This document shows positions 61,225 to 64,000 of a stretch of 64,000 bases of DNA, piece after piece. Source of the stretch: Desulfovibrionaceae bacterium (lineage in GTDB: Bacteria > Desulfobacterota > Desulfovibrionia > Desulfovibrionales > Desulfovibrionaceae); contig CAJTFO010000001.1 in NCBI GenBank assembly GCA_910575755.1, positions 522,924-586,923 of the forward strand, read 5' to 3'. The translations under genes and the position numbers were made by a program. The stretch's first letter is position 1. Each line of letters starts with the position of its first letter. Under the pieces are notes generated by a model. The model was given only the letters and a program-made list of their open reading frames with translations. It was not told the origin of the DNA and did not search any database.

Positions 61225-61761
61225 ATGATCAATATTAACACCAACAGACTTATTCTAAGAAATTTTCAAAAAAAGGATGCTCATGGACTCTTTGAGTATT
61301 TAGCTAACCCACGCTCCTCATGCTTTCTTGATGAAAAAATTGACAGTATCGAACAGGCAATTGAGCATATAAACCAGATAAATACTTTTCCCGAAGAAAC
61401 AAATATTGCAGTTTGCACTAAAGGAAATGATCTTCTTATAGGGAATATGTTTTCTCAAAAAGAAATCCCGGATACTTATAGCGTTGGATGGCATTTTAAC
61501 AAAAACTATGAAGGAAAAGGCTATGCAACTGAGGCAGCAACGGCATATATAGATTTTCTTTTTGCACATAAAAATGCAAGCAGAATTTATGCTTATGTTG
61601 AAGAAAACAATATACGCTCAAAGAAACTATGTGAACGGTTAGGAATGAGACAGGAAGGATTACTTTTAGATTTTGTAAGCTTCACAAAGGACATAAATGG
61701 GATATGTATTTATGAAAATACATTTATATATGCAATATTAAAAAGAGAATGGTATATATAA
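61225..61761 (+). CDS. RimJ/RimL-type GNAT acetyltransferase
   Basis: 178 residues. TNRLILRNFQKKDAHGLFEYL starts the fold; WHFNKNYEGKGYATEAA is motif A with the Q/RxxGxG/A-like acetyl-CoA loop (YEGKGYA), and MRQEG closes it. It is paralogous to the protein at 54893. Together with the pump and MerR regulator it forms a drug-response island. Codon use is AT-rich, as in the neighbours 54.2-56.8 kb. Confidence 0.88.
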   Translation: MININTNRLILRNFQKKDAHGLFEYLANPRSSCFLDEKIDSIEQAIEHINQINTFPEETNIAVCTKGNDLLIGNMFSQKEIPDTYSVGWHFNKNYEGKGYATEAATAYIDFLFAHKNASRIYAYVEENNIRSKKLCERLGMRQEGLLLDFVSFTKDINGICIYENTFIYAILKREWYI

Positions 61762-61798
61762 TAGTATACCATACCCATGAATCAATTAATTAGGATAA

Positions 61799-61978
61799 AA
61801 ACTAAAAAGTCAACACATATTGCCGAGTAGGCGGCTTGTTTGCTTGGCTGCAAAAAACTTCCATCGTCTTGGCGTGCCATATGAATTTCATGCTGAAATT
61901 TTCTGGCAATGCGTAACTGCTCAGGTTGATTATGAGTTGATTTCCACTGCCGAGCAAATGCTTCTGATTGACCAGTAA
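61799..61978 (+). pseudogene. Remnant open frame of unknown gene
   Basis: After a stop at 61796-61798 the frame is open to TAA at 61976-61978 and reads LVCLAAKNFHRLGVPYEFHA and QCVTAQVDYELISTAEQ, which looks like real protein, but there is no ATG. It may be the C-terminus of a gene cut by recombination at the island's right end. No family recognised. Confidence 0.35.
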
Positions 61979-62013
61979 GAGGCGATAAAGGCCAAAATTA
62001 TCGCAAAAATTTG

Positions 62014-62033
62014 GGGGTATTCTAAGGGGTACA
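62014..62033 (+). repeat. Arm-type site, right copy
   Basis: GGGGTATTCTAAGGGGTACA, 18 of 20 identical to the site at 49969-49988 (a swap of TC/CT in the middle). It lies 65 bases inside the right attachment core. Confidence 0.6.
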
Positions 62034-62097
62034 GATAAAAAAAATAACACAATAAATTATTATATTTCACTATAGTATATAATTCATTGTCATCCCA

Positions 62098-62112
62098 CCC
62101 TCTCCGCCAGAT
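62098..62112 (+). repeat. Attachment-site core, right copy
   Basis: CCCTCTCCGCCAGAT, exact repeat of 49843-49857. Only the last part of the tRNA-Ser acceptor is kept here; the stretch before it does not look like tRNA. It ends the island and abuts the integrase of the next element. Confidence 0.8.
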
Positions 62113-62115
62113 TTC

Positions 62116-62147
62116 AAGGGGTTACTGTAAAAAGTAACCCCTTTTTT
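62116..62147 (+). terminator. Strong terminator after the right attachment site
   Basis: AAGGGGTTACT (62116-62126), loop GTAAAA and AGTAACCCCTT (62133-62143), followed by TTTT. The 11-bp stem and T-run form a textbook intrinsic terminator, placed where the terminator of a tRNA-Ser transcript would be. The stop codon of the leftward integrase lies inside it. Confidence 0.8.
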
Positions 62148-63282
62148 CATTGGTGGAATTTGCGCCATTGGTGATTCCATTGGTGGAATTTATAACGTGG
62201 TCGTTTTCAGGGGCATTTTTGCCCTTGTGAACAACGACTTCCGGGGACAAATTTTTCTCATTGGTGATGCGATTGGTGATGTCCTCAAAAACGGCGGCCG
62301 CCTCACGGTCGACGCCCAAATCATGAAGGTAAATTTCCGTGGTTTTCAGGTTCTGATGCCCCAGGACTTTTTGAGCCTTGTAGGGGTCGTGAAAGCCCGT
62401 GGCAAGAAAGTGCCGCAGGCTATGCGCGCCGAAGTGGGTTACACCAGCCCGCAAGCACAAATCGCGCATGAGGTATTTGATGCGGTTACTGGTGCGAGTG
62501 TAGGCGGTGCCCGTATTCGGGTCGTTGAAGACGTAACGCTCATCCCTGAAGCGGGCCGCCCACAGACGGCTCAAGACCTCGTGAAGCGTTGTGGACATGG
62601 CGATTTTCCTCGCCTCCATGTTCCCGCCGCGCCTTTTTGAAGTCCAAAGCGTGACGATGCGCCGGCCAAGGTCAACGTCTTCCCAGGCCAGAACCCGGAT
62701 TTCAGAAATCCGGGCCGCGGTATGCAGCAGACAAGTCAGAAAATCGTGCTCAAAGCCTGGTTTTGCAACGGTGAGCAGACTCTTTATATCCGCGGCCGGC
62801 GGGACGTACTTCACGGCCTTTTTGACAGCATAGGCATCAATCTGACGTGGCGGATTGCCCGTGACATAGCCTTCTTTCCCTGCCCAAGCCCAGAGCGAGG
62901 AAAGCTCCGTCTTGTATTTGTTCGCTGTCTTCTTGCTTATCATCTTTGCCGCCGTTTCCACAAAGCCGTCTATCGTGGTCTTGTCTATTCTTCTGAACGG
63001 AGTCATTGCACCTGCATATTCAATGAATCTTCGGTATGCAGTCTTTTTGTAAGAAATTGTGTTTGGCTTTAGCCTGCTTTCACAGTAGAGCAGATGTGCA
63101 GTACATACGTCACGCAAGCCCAAATCTTCGGGCTGCGTCCGCAAGCTCTTCTGTTCTTCTTCCCAAGCCAGAGCTTCGCGACGACTTCGGAATCCTGCCT
63201 TCCTTCCGATTCGTACCCCGTCCTGGTACACGTCCGGTATCCAGCGCGGACCGTTCTTTGTCTGGTACTTCGAGACTGCCAT
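62122..63282 (-). CDS. int: Tyrosine recombinase of a second island
   Basis: 386 residues from ATG 63282 (GGAGG about six bases before). An AP2-like N-terminal segment (GPRWIPDVYQDGVRIGRKAGFRS), a SAM-like core domain, and the catalytic set ARISEIRVLAWEDVDLG (Arg), FGAHSLRHFLATGF (His-x-x-Arg), LGHQNLKTTEIYLHD (His and Tyr). The C-terminal tail repeats NSTNGITNGANSTNE, an unusual Asn/Thr-rich end. It is different in type from the P4-like enzyme at 50016, so it belongs to a separate element extending to the right. Confidence 0.92.
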   Translation of the reverse strand: MAVSKYQTKNGPRWIPDVYQDGVRIGRKAGFRSRREALAWEEEQKSLRTQPEDLGLRDVCTAHLLYCESRLKPNTISYKKTAYRRFIEYAGAMTPFRRIDKTTIDGFVETAAKMISKKTANKYKTELSSLWAWAGKEGYVTGNPPRQIDAYAVKKAVKYVPPAADIKSLLTVAKPGFEHDFLTCLLHTAARISEIRVLAWEDVDLGRRIVTLWTSKRRGGNMEARKIAMSTTLHEVLSRLWAARFRDERYVFNDPNTGTAYTRTSNRIKYLMRDLCLRAGVTHFGAHSLRHFLATGFHDPYKAQKVLGHQNLKTTEIYLHDLGVDREAAAVFEDITNRITNEKNLSPEVVVHKGKNAPENDHVINSTNGITNGANSTNEKRGYFLQ

Positions 63283-63310
63283 CGTTTGCCTCCGCCCTGA
63301 CAGGCCCGGA

Positions 63311-63457
63311 TTACCAGTAAAAGCGCATAGAGCAGAGCGTATTGCCCATCCCCACGCGCTCGTGCTTCCAGCGCTTCCAGGTTCTGCGAAATGTGTCAAA
63401 ATTGGTCTTGAGCCTTTCGCACATTTCATCTGCCGTCAGAAGTTCGGTTTCCATCAT
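63311..63457 (-). CDS. Excisionase/AlpA-like small HTH protein
   Basis: 48 residues from ATG 63457 (second ATG at 63454), ending 28 bases upstream of the integrase start. The sequence around LTADEMCERLKTNFDTFRR looks like the short winged HTH of AlpA/Xis proteins, followed by a basic, Trp-rich tail. Position directly ahead of an integrase on the same strand supports a role in excision. Confidence 0.6.
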   Translation of the reverse strand: MMETELLTADEMCERLKTNFDTFRRTWKRWKHERVGMGNTLCSMRFYW

Positions 63458-63528
63458 AAATTCCCGCGCCAATTATGAATGATTATACGTCAAAGTATGT
63501 ATAAAAATGATGAATCCTACCAAGCTAT

Positions 63529-63777
63529 CTATGTTTTTTGTATTGATTTTTCTCCTATCTTCAGCCCGGCATCGGTCAGAGTATACTTTGCATGACATCC
63601 ACTTTTTATGTGACTGGGAAGCGTAATCAATTTTGCAATGGACAGAAATTCTATAACATCTTTACGGTATCCAAAGATACGCTTTACCGTAGAGCTAATT
63701 CGAAGTGGTTCATAATATGTTACCTTGCCATCTTCCACTGTACACAGAGCGCGGAGTTGTGCGTATGTGAGCTTCAT
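63529..63777 (-). CDS. Small unknown protein
   Basis: 82 residues with AGAGGAAC before the ATG at 63777. Starts MKLTYAQLRALCTVEDGKVT and ends with a basic tail; may be a winged-helix protein by its strand-helix order. It precedes the excisionase and integrase genes on the same strand. Function unknown. Confidence 0.55.
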   Translation of the reverse strand: MKLTYAQLRALCTVEDGKVTYYEPLRISSTVKRIFGYRKDVIEFLSIAKLITLPSHIKSGCHAKYTLTDAGLKIGEKSIQKT

Positions 63778-63835
63778 ATCAGTTCCTCTTCATGGAAAAT
63801 ATCACACATGCTGCCAACAAAAATTTTTGAGAGTG

Positions 63836-64000
63836 TTAACTAAATAATGTTTTAATGTCTTCCAGTCTTCCATTTACATGGAACCTGGCAAAAAGAGCCA
63901 TTGTCAAATCAACCATATGCAGACTCCGAGAAACAACTACTGACTTTCGCCGAAACCTGGCAAACCAGTGACGCTGACGGCAATTGTTCCTTTCGATACG
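63836..64000 (-). mobile_element. C-terminal end of an IS1-family transposase (partial at right edge)
   Basis: On the minus strand the frame is open from the window edge to the stop at 63836-63838, 54 codons. RIERNNCRQRHWFARFRRKS followed by VVVSRSLHMVDLTMALFARF is typical of the C-terminus of IS1-type DDE transposases. The terminal inverted repeat is not identified; the other end lies outside the window. Confidence 0.75.

Noticed and set aside
1..64000. CRISPR array or Cas genes
   Set aside because: No regularly spaced repeats with unique spacers and no Cas-like proteins were seen.

Overview
The window is mobile DNA from a Gram-negative, probably anaerobic bacterium. My best guess is a Desulfovibrionaceae such as Bilophila or Desulfovibrio, from the GC-rich phage genes, the protein flavour and a remnant of an anaerobic ribonucleotide reductase tail. 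No ordinary chromosomal block is visible, so the host is an inference. Three elements lie in tandem around copies of the 3' end of a serine tRNA gene.

Element 1 (before position 1 to about 49.85 kb) is a contractile-tailed (myovirus-type) prophage. From the left: the end of a replication or recombination module (RusA, HU), lysis genes (GH108 muramidase, 3-TM holin-like, small membrane coiled coil), terminase subunits, a reverse-strand Rha and HTH pair, then virion genes: SWIM-type zinc protein, hub and spike, a HigBA-like toxin-antitoxin pair, major capsid protein, tail sheath, tube, probable frameshifted tail chaperone, tape measure with two peptidoglycan hydrolase domains, gp25 and gp6 baseplate proteins, and tail fibres. 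At 29.6-34.1 kb is a complete diversity-generating retroelement (DGR): a C-type-lectin-like fibre protein with a variable repeat (VR) at its 3' end, Avd, a template repeat (TR) and a reverse transcriptase. VR and TR align over 107 bp without gaps; all 15 differences fall on TR adenines. From 34.2 to 49 kb there is a P1 Dar-like cluster (DarA-N-like protein, ClpP-like protease, zincin, 2048-residue methylase-helicase), then portal, a protease-scaffold protein, a secreted moron and a PemK/MazF-type toxin-antitoxin pair.

Element 2 (about 49.85-62.11 kb) is an integrative mobilizable island bounded by a 15-bp direct repeat from the tRNA 3' end, with near-identical 20-bp arm-like repeats inside each end. 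It carries a P4-type integrase, mobilization genes (MobC, MobA-type relaxase, candidate oriT), a truncated duplication of the mob genes, two related GNAT acetyltransferases, a coiled-coil protein, a MerR/BmrR-type regulator and an RND efflux pump. Two 19-bp-spacer MerR-type promoters share an operator, so one regulator probably controls both the pump and the first acetyltransferase.

Element 3 starts at about 62.1 kb with an integrase, a tiny excisionase-like gene and a small unknown gene, all on the minus strand, and runs off the right edge inside an IS1-family transposase.

The DGR probably diversifies the fibre tip for new receptors, the Dar-like proteins probably travel in the head and protect incoming DNA from restriction, and the toxin-antitoxin pairs stabilise the prophage. 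The phage's own integrase is not in the window and is expected left of position 1, near the intact tRNA-Ser.
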